From Rubrivirga sp963789285 (lineage in GTDB: Bacteria; Bacteroidota; Rhodothermia; Rhodothermales; Rubricoccaceae): a stretch of DNA of 64,000 bases. The stretch lies in assembly GCA_963789285.1 (NCBI GenBank), contig CAWBJZ010000002.1:1-64000 (forward strand), in the 5' to 3' direction. The stretch's first letter is position 1, and every line of letters starts with the position of its first letter. Of this stretch, positions 17,663 through 25,555 are shown piece by piece. Below the pieces are notes generated by a model that was not told where the DNA came from, ran no database searches, and worked only from the letters and a program-made list of their open reading frames with translations. A program made the position numbers and the translations under genes.

Positions 17663-19321
17663 TCAGGGACGCCGGGCCGCGAGCCAGTCGGCCAGCTCGT
17701 CGGCGGTCTTGGACGTGAGCGAGCCGTCGGCCGTCAGCCCGCCCTTCTGGGCCGCCGCCACGCCCCACCGCGTCGCGTCCAACCCCTCGACGGAGTGCGC
17801 GTCGGGGTTGACCGACACCAGCACGCCGCGCTCTCGCGCCGCGCGGACGAACCGCCAGTCGACGTCGAGGCGCCAGGGGCTGGCGTTGAGCTCGACGGCG
17901 ACGCCGTGCTCGGCGCAGGCGTCGAGGACGGCGTGGTGGTCGAGGGGGTATCCCTCGCGCCTCAGCAGCAGGCGCCCCGTCGGGTGGCCCAGGACGTCGA
18001 CGTAGGGGTTGGAGACGGCCTGCACGATCCGCTCGGTCGCCTGGGCCTCCGTCATGTTGAACCCGGTGTGGACGCTGGCCACGACCAGATCGAGGCGGGC
18101 CAGCACCTCGTCGGGGAAGTCCATCGTCCCGTCGGACAGGATGTCCACCTCCGACCCGGCGAACACGCGGAAGTCGACGCCCTCCGCCTGGTAGTCCTCG
18201 TTGAGCTGGCGGACGGCCTCGATCTGGGCGTCCAACTCCTCGATGCTCAGGCCGTGCGCGATCTGCAGGCTGCGGCTGTGGTCGCAGACGCCGAAGTACG
18301 TCAGCCCGCGCGCTAGCGCCGCGTCGCACATCTCGCGCAGGGTGTGGGCGCCGTCGGAGGCCGTGGTGTGGTTGTGGATCGTGCCTCGGAGGTCCGAGCT
18401 CCGGAGCAGCGTCGGCCGGTCGTCGACGGTGAGCCAGTATGCGTCGTCGCGGAGGGGCGCGGGGATGGGGGGGAGGCCGGCGGACCGGTACACGTCGTCC
18501 TCGTCGGCGTGGTCGCCGGGTTCGCCGTGGGCGTCCGTTATGGCTTGGACGTGCGCCTCCGGTCCGGTCCGCTGCCACAGCGCCCGGCCGAAGGCGGCCG
18601 TCGGCGTCGTCCACACGGTGAGCGGGAGGCCGAGCGGCAGCGTGCCCTCGACCCGCTCGTCCTCGGCCGCCGCGCCGATCTCGTCCGCCAGCGCGGCGGC
18701 GACCTCGTCGGGCGTGCCGGTCGCGACGACGTCGACGCGGTCGACCACGTTGCACTGGCGGCGGACTTGGCCGGCGAGCTCGGCGCGGAGGCCGGCCGCG
18801 CGCAGGGCATCGCGGGCGGCCAGCGCTTCGAGCGCGGCGTCGCGCAGGTGCGCCTTGCCCCGGTACGTCTTGAGCTCCTCGACCGCCTTCAGGATGTTGG
18901 CGACGGTCTTGGCGCCGAAGCCGGGCAGCTCCGCGAGGCGGCCCGAGCCGGCGGCGGCCTCCAGCGTCTCGATGGAGTCGACGCCGGCGTCCTGCCACAG
19001 CGTCCGGACCTTCTTGACGCCGAGCCCCTTGACGCGCAGCACCTCGGGCAACCCGGGAGGCAGCGACTGGAGCAGGGTCTCGGTGACGCCCATCACGCCG
19101 GTCTCGACGAACTCCGTGATCTCGGCCGCGAGCCCCTTGCCGATGCCCTGGAGCCCGGCGAGGTCGGCGCCGTCCGCCAGCAGGTCGGCGAGGGGCGTCT
19201 CCAGCCGCTCGACGGCCCTCGCGCCGGAGGCGTAGGCGCGTGCGCGGAACGGGTTGCCGCCGGTGAGCTCGACGAGGTCGCCGGTGAGCTTGAGCTGGCG
19301 GGCGACGGTCTTGTTGGTCAT
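17663..19321 (-). CDS. polX: PolX-like protein with PHP phosphoesterase domain and degenerate polymerase core
   Basis: A 552-residue protein starting at ATG 19321 (MTNKTVARQL). Order: PolX 8-kDa and helix-hairpin-helix region (LQGIGKGLAAEI, VKGLGVKKVRTLW, LPGFGAKTVANIL), nucleotidyltransferase-like palm (about 175-290), PHP domain (about 320-550). The PHP metal ligands are all visible: HNHTTASDG, CDHS, GSEVDIL, SVHTG, GHPTG, NPDAHS. In the palm, the usual GS...DxD block reads AGQVRR...VVDRVDVVATG, where Arg replaces the first Asp of DxD, so DNA synthesis is probably lost while 3'-5' exonuclease or phosphoesterase activity is kept. It acts in base-excision repair in the family. Confidence 0.88.
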   Translation of the reverse strand: MTNKTVARQLKLTGDLVELTGGNPFRARAYASGARAVERLETPLADLLADGADLAGLQGIGKGLAAEITEFVETGVMGVTETLLQSLPPGLPEVLRVKGLGVKKVRTLWQDAGVDSIETLEAAAGSGRLAELPGFGAKTVANILKAVEELKTYRGKAHLRDAALEALAARDALRAAGLRAELAGQVRRQCNVVDRVDVVATGTPDEVAAALADEIGAAAEDERVEGTLPLGLPLTVWTTPTAAFGRALWQRTGPEAHVQAITDAHGEPGDHADEDDVYRSAGLPPIPAPLRDDAYWLTVDDRPTLLRSSDLRGTIHNHTTASDGAHTLREMCDAALARGLTYFGVCDHSRSLQIAHGLSIEELDAQIEAVRQLNEDYQAEGVDFRVFAGSEVDILSDGTMDFPDEVLARLDLVVASVHTGFNMTEAQATERIVQAVSNPYVDVLGHPTGRLLLRREGYPLDHHAVLDACAEHGVAVELNASPWRLDVDWRFVRAARERGVLVSVNPDAHSVEGLDATRWGVAAAQKGGLTADGSLTSKTADELADWLAARRP

Positions 19322-19718
19322 GGGGGTTCGGTTGGGCGGCGCGGTAGCCGTTCTCGTGGGGCGGTGCCCGGTCACGTGCCGTTCTGGTCTTGCCGAGAGG
19401 TCTCCGGTGCGACCGCGGGGCGACGGTGGCAGGCGAGAGCGAGATGCGCCGGCGGCTCAGATTTGTTCCAGCCGCCCCTCCGCCTCGCCGCTCGGCCGGC
19501 GTCGCCCGCGTCCGCCCCCGACCCCACCGCTCAACCGGCTTCGACTGGCGGACGCGTTCGGCGTCGTCTACCTGCGCGTCCCCGGCTCTGCGCGGGCGGG
19601 CCGCCAGTGCGAAGCTCGGCCGCCGTCGGGGTCCGCTCTATTTTGCCCGAGGTGCCGTCCCGCCCGGCACCAACGCCACGCCCGCCCCGTTCGGCCCGCC
19701 TCCACACTCCACGTCTAC
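19322..19718. other. divergent intergenic region between polX and the S41 protease
   Basis: No gene seen in 397 bases. It contains an inverted pair of the octamer ACTGGCGG (19544-19551) and CCGCCAGT (19601-19608), 49 bases apart. The string CTATTTTGC near 19639-19647, about 75 bases before the protease ATG, is the best promoter-like element (compare the Bacteroidota -7 motif TAnnTTTG, which it misses by one base). Confidence 0.4.
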
Positions 19719-21458
19719 ATGCTCCGCTCTCGTTTCGCCCCCCTGCTCGGCGCCGGCCTCTTGGCCGCCGGGGTTATCGCCGGCGTCCAGGTCCAGGACG
19801 CCGTCTCCGCGTCCGACGAGGTGGAGCAGCTCCGCAAGATCGAGGAGGCCTACGAGTACATCACGCGCGCCTACGTCGAGCGCGTCGACACGTCGCAGCT
19901 GGCCGAGGACGCGATCGAGGGGATGCTGGCGGGCCTCGACCCCCACTCGATCTACATCTCGCCCGAGGACATGGCGCGCGTGCGCGAGAGCTTCGACGCC
20001 AACTTCGACGGCGTCGGCATCTTCTACGAGTTCGTCGAGGGGCGGCAGGACGTCGACACGTTGGTGGTGCTGATGCCCATCGTGGGCGGCCCGAGCGAGG
20101 AGGCCGGCCTGCAGCCGGGCGACCGCATCGTCGAGATCGACGGCGAGAACGCCATCGGCATCGACCCCGACGACGTGCCGACCAAGCTCAAGGGCCCGCG
20201 CGGGACCTCGGTGGACTTGGTCGTCCAGCGGCCCGGCAACCGCGGACGTCTGTCGTACACCATCACGCGCGACCGCATCCCGCTCAACACCGTCAACGCC
20301 ACCTACATGGTGGACGAGACGACGGGGCTGATCGCGCTCGGCCGCTTCGCGCGGACGAGCCACGACGAGGTCCGCGACGGCATCCGCCAGCTGGAGGCCC
20401 AAGGCATGGAGCGGCTGATCCTGGACTTGCGCGGCAACGCGGGCGGGCTGCTGGAGCAGGCCTACGCCATCGCCGACGAGTTCCTGGGCGCCGGCGAGAT
20501 GATCGTCTACACCGAGTCGCGCCACTCGTCCAACCGCCGCCAGTACCGCGCGACCGCCGGCGGCATCTACGAGACCCAGCCGGTGATCGTGCTCGTCGAC
20601 GAGAACTCGGCCTCGGCGTCGGAGATCGTGGCCGGCGCGCTCCAGGACCACGACCGCGCCTACTTGATCGGCCGCCGCACGTTCGGCAAGGGGCTGGTCC
20701 AGCAGCAGTTCCCCATGACCGACGGCAGCGTGCTCCAGATGACCGTCAGCCGCTACTACACGCCGTCGGGCCGGCTCATCCAGACGCCCTACGAGGTGGG
20801 CGGCGGCGACGAGGCGTACTACGAGGCCAAGGTCCACATCCGGGAGGCCGTCGAGGACCAGCTGGCCCCGCGCGGCGGCAAGGTCGACGCCGGCGCGTTC
20901 GGCGCCGACGTGCCCGACTCGCTGCGCTTCCGGACGGCCGCCGGCCGGACGGTCTACGGCGGCGGCGGCGTCCTGCCCGACTTCATCGTCCGCCGCGACA
21001 CGCTCTCGCCCGCGCTGGCGACGGTCGTCAACAAGCGGTACGACGACACCTTCGCGCGCCTGGAGGTCGAGCGCCGAGGCGCCGACTTCCGCGGGTCGTG
21101 GGAGGGACGCCAGCGCGAGTTCGTGCGCGACTTCCGCCTAAGCGACGCCGACTTCGACCGCTTCCTGTCGTACGTCTCCTCCCGGGGCACGCGCGTCGTC
21201 GCCGAGCGGCCGGAGGCGGCGGGGACCGAGGCCAGCAGCGAGACCGGGGACGACGTGGAGGAGGCGGCCGACGTGCTGGTGCGGAGCGAGGCCAACGCCG
21301 CGCGCGCCGACATCGAGACGCGCGTCAAGGCGTTCATGGCGCGGCGCCTGTACGACACCAACGCGTTCTACCCGGTCATCAGCCAGATCGACCCGGCGCT
21401 CCGCGAGGCCATGCGCCACTGGCGCGACGCGCAGGACCTGGCCCAGGCCAGCCGGTAG
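19719..21458 (+). CDS. S41 family C-terminal processing peptidase (CtpA-like)
   Basis: A 579-residue exported protease: signal segment APLLGAGLLAAGVIAGVQV; tail-like N-terminal helices (RKIEEAYEYITRAYVERVD); PDZ domain about 95-180 (GGPSEEAGLQPGDRIVEIDG); S41 catalytic domain with ILDLRGNAGGLLEQA, ENSASASEIVAGALQDHDRA (nucleophile Ser) and GRRTFGKGLVQQQFPM (Lys). The C-terminal 150 residues are a charged helical extension seen in Bacteroidota homologues. It degrades or processes periplasmic proteins. It is followed by a 14-bp hairpin terminator, so it is a single-gene transcript. Confidence 0.95.
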   Translation: MLRSRFAPLLGAGLLAAGVIAGVQVQDAVSASDEVEQLRKIEEAYEYITRAYVERVDTSQLAEDAIEGMLAGLDPHSIYISPEDMARVRESFDANFDGVGIFYEFVEGRQDVDTLVVLMPIVGGPSEEAGLQPGDRIVEIDGENAIGIDPDDVPTKLKGPRGTSVDLVVQRPGNRGRLSYTITRDRIPLNTVNATYMVDETTGLIALGRFARTSHDEVRDGIRQLEAQGMERLILDLRGNAGGLLEQAYAIADEFLGAGEMIVYTESRHSSNRRQYRATAGGIYETQPVIVLVDENSASASEIVAGALQDHDRAYLIGRRTFGKGLVQQQFPMTDGSVLQMTVSRYYTPSGRLIQTPYEVGGGDEAYYEAKVHIREAVEDQLAPRGGKVDAGAFGADVPDSLRFRTAAGRTVYGGGGVLPDFIVRRDTLSPALATVVNKRYDDTFARLEVERRGADFRGSWEGRQREFVRDFRLSDADFDRFLSYVSSRGTRVVAERPEAAGTEASSETGDDVEEAADVLVRSEANAARADIETRVKAFMARRLYDTNAFYPVISQIDPALREAMRHWRDAQDLAQASR

Positions 21459-21478
21459 CCCGGGCCCGGATGGTTCGA

Positions 21479-21512
21479 CGTGCCCCCGCCTCTCCATCGA
21501 GGCGGGGGCACG
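21479..21512 (+). terminator. strong GC hairpin after the S41 protease
   Basis: A perfect 14-bp stem (21479-21492 with 21499-21512) has a 6-base loop TCCATC, 20 bases after the stop codon. It has no clear T tract. Confidence 0.7.
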
Positions 21513-21646
21513 CGCGTTCAACCCCGGTCGCCGGGCGTCGCCAGTGGGGCGGCAGATCGACCGCTCCCGTGAGCAACTCTGGCCCGCTTGCCGTGTCTAT
21601 TCGGCCGGCGGACCCCTCCGAACTATGGGTTCCCCTTCGCGTCGCG

Positions 21647-21675
21647 TTGACATTCCCCTGCCCGGTGGGGATATT
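21647..21675 (+). promoter_or_regulatory. candidate sigma70-type promoter for the exbB-exbD-exbD operon
   Basis: TTGACA at 21647-21652 and GATATT at 21670-21675 are separated by 17 bases, 95 bases before the exbB ATG, in an otherwise GC-rich stretch of 312 bases without genes. The -35 match is perfect. A shifted -10 (TATTGG, spacing 19) is also possible. Confidence 0.5.
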
Positions 21676-21770
21676 GGCCCCGCACGTCAGGCGCGTCTCC
21701 GCGTCCCTCCCTCGCCCTCGGGGCCGCACACCGCGCCCCTCGCCCCGCCTTCCACCCAGGTACCCCACTC

Positions 21771-22538
21771 ATGACGCTCCCCGCTCTCCTCCTACAGGAC
21801 GCCGCCGCCCCCGACGGCTTCGCGAACGGCCTCGTCTACCGCTTCAACGAAGGCGGCGACTTCATGTGGCCCGTGCTGATCTCGCTGATCATCGGGCTCG
21901 CCATCGCCTTCGAGCGCATCCTGTCGCTCAACCGCGCCGACATCAACGCCCAGAAGTTCATGGGCCGCGTCAAGGAGGCCCTCGACAACGGCGGCGTCTC
22001 GGCCGCCGAGGAGGTCTGCGCCGACACGCGCGGGCCGGTCGCCTCGGTCGTCCAGGCCGGGCTCACCCGCTTCGACGAGGGCATGGGCGCCGTCGAGAAG
22101 GCCGTGGTCTCCTACGGCTCCATCGAGATGTCCTTCCTGGAGCGCGGGCTGGTCTGGCTCTCGCTCTTCATCTCGCTCGCCCCGATGTTCGGGTTCCTCG
22201 GGACCGTCGTCGGCATGGTCGAGGCGTTCGACGCCATCGAGGAGGCCGGCGACATCTCGCCGTCGCTCGTCGCCGGCGGCATCAAGATCGCCCTCTTGAC
22301 GACCGTCTTCGGGCTCATCGCCGCCATCATCCTGCAGGTGTTCTACAACTACTGCGTCTCCAAGATCGACCGCATCACGGCCGACATGGAGGAGGCCTCG
22401 GTCGAGCTCATCGACTCGCTGTCGATGATGTCGGTCGGCCGCCCGGCGCTCTCGGGCCGCTCGGCCCGCGGCACGCTGCCGCGCCCCAGCACCGAGCTGG
22501 GCACCGGCGACGACCTGACCGGCGTCGACCTCTCGTAG
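21771..22538 (+). CDS. exbB: ExbB/TolQ/MotA family proton channel protein
   Basis: A 255-residue inner-membrane protein with three TM segments: about 32-52 (FMWPVLISLIIGLAIAFERI), about 125-150 (LSLFISLAPMFGFLGTVVGMVEAF), about 165-190 (GGIKIALLTTVFGLIAAIILQVFY). These are the classic ExbB core signatures (APMFGFLGTVVGM). It heads an operon with a small three-TM protein and two ExbD proteins, the arrangement common in Bacteroidota for energising TonB-dependent transport. This is the second ExbB in the window, distinct from the one at 1100-1813. Its C-terminal 30 residues are Ser/Thr-rich and not conserved. Confidence 0.95.
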   Translation: MTLPALLLQDAAAPDGFANGLVYRFNEGGDFMWPVLISLIIGLAIAFERILSLNRADINAQKFMGRVKEALDNGGVSAAEEVCADTRGPVASVVQAGLTRFDEGMGAVEKAVVSYGSIEMSFLERGLVWLSLFISLAPMFGFLGTVVGMVEAFDAIEEAGDISPSLVAGGIKIALLTTVFGLIAAIILQVFYNYCVSKIDRITADMEEASVELIDSLSMMSVGRPALSGRSARGTLPRPSTELGTGDDLTGVDLS

Positions 22539-22555
22539 CCCTCGGGCACGCAGGC

Positions 22556-22582
22556 CCCCCGCTGGCGCGCCGCCAGCGGGGG
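22556..22582. repeat. hairpin built from GCTGGCG/CGCCAGC inverted pair
   Basis: An 11-bp perfect stem (22556-22566 with 22572-22582) and 5-base loop lie between exbB and the next gene. The arms contain the GCTGGCG core that recurs throughout the window. It may attenuate transcription or protect exbB mRNA. Confidence 0.7.
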
Positions 22583-22610
22583 CCGGCTGCCACCCCCAAC
22601 CCCCAAACCG

Positions 22611-22877
22611 ATGGTTACCGCACTCATCTGGCTCTGCCTCATCGTCATCGGGCTCTCGCTCCTGATGATGGTCGTCTTCGGCCTTAAAAACGCCGGCTCC
22701 ACGCTCTCCCAGAGCAAGCTGGGCCTGGCGGCCTTCGCGCTGCCGGTCCTGATCTTCGTGATCGCCTACGCCGTCGACGGCACCGCCGAGGGGGCCGCCG
22801 TCGCGACCGCGCTCGCGCTGGCGCTCGCCGGCTTCCTCGCCCTCGTCATCTCGGGCGCCAAGAGCCTCATCACCTAA
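22611..22877 (+). CDS. small three-TM membrane protein of the exb operon
   Basis: An 88-residue, almost wholly hydrophobic protein with three segments: LIWLCLIVIGLSLLMMVVF (about 4-23), LAAFALPVLIFVIAYAVDG (about 38-57) and VATALALALAGFLALVISG (about 63-83). No catalytic motif is visible. It sits 72 bases after exbB and 8 bases before the first exbD, in an arrangement known from Bacteroidota exb operons, so it is probably an accessory subunit of the motor. The function is not known to me. Confidence 0.8.
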   Translation: MVTALIWLCLIVIGLSLLMMVVFGLKNAGSTLSQSKLGLAAFALPVLIFVIAYAVDGTAEGAAVATALALALAGFLALVISGAKSLIT

Positions 22878-22885
22878 GGAAACCG

Positions 22886-23458
22886 ATGCCTCTGCTCAAG
22901 CCCCGGAAGAAGCGCGACGCCGAGATCCCGTCGGCCGCGATGGCCGACATCGCGTTCCTGCTGCTGATCTTCTTCCTCGTCACCACCACGATCAACGCCG
23001 ACAAGGGCATCTACATGCAGCTTCCGCCGAAGCTGGATGAGAACAACCCGCCGCCGGAGATCAACCAGCGCAACCTGCTCAACATCCTGGTCGCCGCCGA
23101 CGGCCAGGTGCTCGTCGACAACGAGGTCATCGCGATCAACCAGATCCGTGACATCGTCAAGCGCCACATCACCAACAACGGCCGCGAGCCGCAGCTCTCG
23201 GTGAGCCCCGACAAGGCCGTCGTCTCGTTCAAGACCAAGCGCGGGCTGTCGTACGACAACTACATCGGCGTGCTCGACGAGATCAAGTCGGCGTACAACG
23301 AGCTGCGCGACGAGTACGCCCGGCGCGAGTTCGGCTCGACCTACGGGGAGTACCGCGCGCGCCTGCCCGAGCAGGAGGAGGGCGGGCCCGAGATCGTGGA
23401 CGAGGTCGCCGAGCGGTACCCGCTCAAGATCTCCCTCGCCGAGCCCGACGACGACTGA
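22886..23458 (+). CDS. exbD: ExbD/TolR family biopolymer transport protein
   Basis: A 190-residue protein with a basic cytoplasmic start (KPRKKRDAEIPSAAMADIAFLLLIFFLVTTTI): the Asp of MADIAF is the conserved proton-pathway residue and the TM helix spans about 22-42. The periplasmic domain follows (ILVAADGQVLVDNEVI, LSVSPDKAVVSF) with an extra acidic tail of about 50 residues. It pairs with ExbB upstream and a second, shorter ExbD downstream. Confidence 0.93.
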   Translation: MPLLKPRKKRDAEIPSAAMADIAFLLLIFFLVTTTINADKGIYMQLPPKLDENNPPPEINQRNLLNILVAADGQVLVDNEVIAINQIRDIVKRHITNNGREPQLSVSPDKAVVSFKTKRGLSYDNYIGVLDEIKSAYNELRDEYARREFGSTYGEYRARLPEQEEGGPEIVDEVAERYPLKISLAEPDDD

Positions 23459-23465
23459 GCCCGAC

Positions 23466-23486
23466 CGCTGGCGCTCAGCGCCAGCG
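23466..23486. repeat. short hairpin CGCTGGCGC/GCGCCAGCG
   Basis: A 9-bp perfect stem with 3-base loop (TCA) lies in the 58-base gap between the two exbD genes, again built on the CTGGCG core. Confidence 0.7.
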
Positions 23487-23516
23487 TGACCGGCCCCTAC
23501 CCCTAGCCCCCGACCC

Positions 23517-23966
23517 ATGTCCGCCCACTTCAAAAAGAAGAGCTCCGGAACCAAGCAGGAGATCCCGACGGCGTCCATGCCGGACATCATCTTCATGCTG
23601 CTGATCTTCTTCATGGTGACGACCGTGCTCCGGGAGACCGAGCTGCTCGTCAACATCACCGTGCCTCAGGCGGAGGCCGTGGAGAAGATCGACCAGAAGC
23701 GCCTGATCCAGTACGTCTATATCGGGCCGGAGCGCCTGGAGAGCAGCATCGGCGACCCCGCCGTCCAGATCGACGACGCCATCGTGCGCGAGCTGCCCAA
23801 CATCCGCCAGTTCATGTTCAACCGGCTGCGCGTCGAGCCCCGCACCATCGTCTCGATGCGCGTTGACCGCGAGGTCGAGACGGGCCTGCTCTACGACGTC
23901 CAGCAGGAGATGCGCGAGGCCGAGGCCCTGCGGATCAACTACTCGACCAACCGCGAGGCCGAGTAG
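23517..23966 (+). CDS. exbD: second ExbD/TolR family protein of the operon
   Basis: A 149-residue protein: basic start (MSAHFKKKSSGTKQEIPT), conserved Asp in ASMPDIIFMLLIFFMVTTVL and TM helix at about 24-43, then a periplasmic domain (LIQYVYIGPERLESS, IVSMRVDREVETG, ALRINYSTNREAE). Two non-identical ExbDs next to one ExbB are normal in Bacteroidota and may serve different TonBs. It is the last gene of the operon, before a terminator at 24013. Confidence 0.93.
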   Translation: MSAHFKKKSSGTKQEIPTASMPDIIFMLLIFFMVTTVLRETELLVNITVPQAEAVEKIDQKRLIQYVYIGPERLESSIGDPAVQIDDAIVRELPNIRQFMFNRLRVEPRTIVSMRVDREVETGLLYDVQQEMREAEALRINYSTNREAE

Positions 23967-24012
23967 CGCGACCCCAACGGCCCCGCCCACTGGCGGCGGC
24001 CGTCCGCGAGTA

Positions 24013-24040
24013 CGACGGGCGCTCTTCGGGGCGCCCGTCG
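24013..24040 (+). terminator. hairpin terminator of the exb operon
   Basis: A 10-bp perfect stem CGACGGGCGC/GCGCCCGTCG with 8-base loop is followed by CCGTTTCG, 46 bases after the last exbD stop. One octamer copy (23989) lies just before it. Confidence 0.7.
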
Positions 24041-24113
24041 CCGTTTCGCCCGGACTCCACGGCGGCCGGAGACGCCGACCGCCTAGCTTGCCGACCCTCC
24101 CGACACCCCCGCC

Positions 24114-25142
24114 ATGGCCTACCCCGCAACTCTCATCCCCGGCGACGGGATCGGCCCCGAGGTCATGGAGGCCGCCGTCGGGGTCATCGAGGCGACCGGC
24201 GTCGCGTTCGACTGGGACCGCCAGGAAGCGGGGATGGGCGCGCACGAGGAGACCGGGGAGGCGCTGCCCCAGGCCACCATCGACTCCATCGACCGGACGC
24301 GGTTGGCGTTCAAGGGGCCGCTCACGACGCCGGTCGGGACGGGCTTCCGGAGCATCAACGTCCGCATCCGGCAGCACTTCGACCTGTACGCCAACGTCCG
24401 CCCGTGCGAGACGCTGCCGAACACCCAAGGCCCGTTCAGCGGCGTGGACCTGATGCTGTACCGGGAGAACACGGAGGGGCTCTACGCCGGCATCGAGCAC
24501 TTCGACGAGCGGTTGCAGATCGCCGACTCCATCAACCGGATCACGCGCGCCGGCTCGGAGCGGATCATCCGTTACGCCTTCCAAGACGCCATCCGGCGCG
24601 GACGCCAACGCTTGACGCTGGTGCACAAGGCGAACATCCTGAAGGAGACCGGGGGGATGTTCCTCAAGATCGGGCGCGAGATCGCCGAGGAGTTCCCCGG
24701 CATCGCCTTCGACGACCGGATCATCGACAACATGGCGATGCAGCTGGTGATCCGGCCGGACGAGTACGACGCGGTCGTGACGACGAACATGTTCGGCGAC
24801 ATCCTGTCGGACCTCATGGCCGGGCTGGTGGGGGGCTTGGGCGTGACGGGCTCGGCGAACATCGGCGAGGACTGCGCCGTCTTCGAGGCCGTCCACGGAT
24901 CGGCGCCCGACATCGCGGGCCGGGGCGTCGCCAACCCGACGGCCGTCGTCCGCTCGGGCGAGATGATGCTGCGGTACCTCGGCGAGGACGCCGCCGCCGA
25001 GGCCGTCCGCAAGGCGCTGCACGACGTGTACGCCCAGCCCGACCTGCTGACCGGCGACCTGGGCGGCTCCGCGACGACGGCCGACTTCGGCGCCGCGCTG
25101 GCGGAGCGCGTGCGCGCGCACTCCACAGACTCCGACTCATGA
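24114..25142 (+). CDS. NAD(P)-dependent isocitrate/isopropylmalate dehydrogenase family, probably isocitrate dehydrogenase
   Basis: A 342-residue beta-decarboxylating dehydrogenase. Motifs: LIPGDGIGPEVMEAA at the start, LMLYRENTEGLYAGIEH (substrate-binding Arg and Glu), LVHKANILKETGGMF (catalytic Lys), TTNMFGDILSDLMAGLVGGLG (metal Asp residues), AVHGSAPDIAGRGVANPTA. The YRENTEGLYAG version is typical of isocitrate or homoisocitrate dehydrogenases rather than LeuB, and no leu or lys genes are nearby, so a TCA-cycle role is most likely. It stands after a terminator, and its stop overlaps the start of the DUF4293 gene (ATGA). Confidence 0.88.
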   Translation: MAYPATLIPGDGIGPEVMEAAVGVIEATGVAFDWDRQEAGMGAHEETGEALPQATIDSIDRTRLAFKGPLTTPVGTGFRSINVRIRQHFDLYANVRPCETLPNTQGPFSGVDLMLYRENTEGLYAGIEHFDERLQIADSINRITRAGSERIIRYAFQDAIRRGRQRLTLVHKANILKETGGMFLKIGREIAEEFPGIAFDDRIIDNMAMQLVIRPDEYDAVVTTNMFGDILSDLMAGLVGGLGVTGSANIGEDCAVFEAVHGSAPDIAGRGVANPTAVVRSGEMMLRYLGEDAAAEAVRKALHDVYAQPDLLTGDLGGSATTADFGAALAERVRAHSTDSDS

Positions 25143-25555
25143 TCCAGCGCATCCAGTCCCTGTACCTCGTCGCCGCGGCGCTGCTGCTGGCGCTCTTCGC
25201 CGCCCTGGGCGACACCTGGGCCGTCGCCATCGGGGAGGACGTCCCGTGGCTCGGCACGGTCGGCTTCGGATTGTCCATCGTGACGGCGCTCGTGGCGCTG
25301 GTGGCGGTCGCGCTCTACAAGGACCGCAAGCGGCAACGGCAAGTCATCCACGCGGCGCAGTGGCTCGACCTGGTGTTGGTCGTCGTGGTGCTGGTGGGGT
25401 TGTACCTCGCGTTCGACAGCGACGCGTTCCAGGCACCGGTGGGCTACTACCTCGTCGCGCTGCAGCCCATCGTGGCGTACTTCCTGCTGCGGATGGCGCG
25501 CCAGCGGGTCACGGCCGATATCGAGGTCGTCCGCTCGATGGACCGGCTGCGGTAG
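25139..25555 (+). CDS. DUF4293 family membrane protein
   Basis: A 138-residue, four-TM protein beginning MIQRIQSLYLVAAALLLALF, the typical start of DUF4293 proteins in Bacteroidota. TM segments lie at about 7-25, 38-58, 75-95 and 100-117, with a basic loop DRKRQRQ. The start overlaps the dehydrogenase stop by four bases and its own stop overlaps the next GTG. Function unknown; the family is small, conserved and restricted to this phylum, which supports the taxonomic guess. Confidence 0.85.
   Translation: MIQRIQSLYLVAAALLLALFAALGDTWAVAIGEDVPWLGTVGFGLSIVTALVALVAVALYKDRKRQRQVIHAAQWLDLVLVVVVLVGLYLAFDSDAFQAPVGYYLVALQPIVAYFLLRMARQRVTADIEVVRSMDRLR

Noticed and set aside
18344..22687. A 1447-codon plus-strand reading frame
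   Set aside because: It runs antisense to polX and out of frame across the S41 protease and exbB, with Arg/Pro/Gly-rich sequence and no domain; long shadow frames are expected at this GC content.
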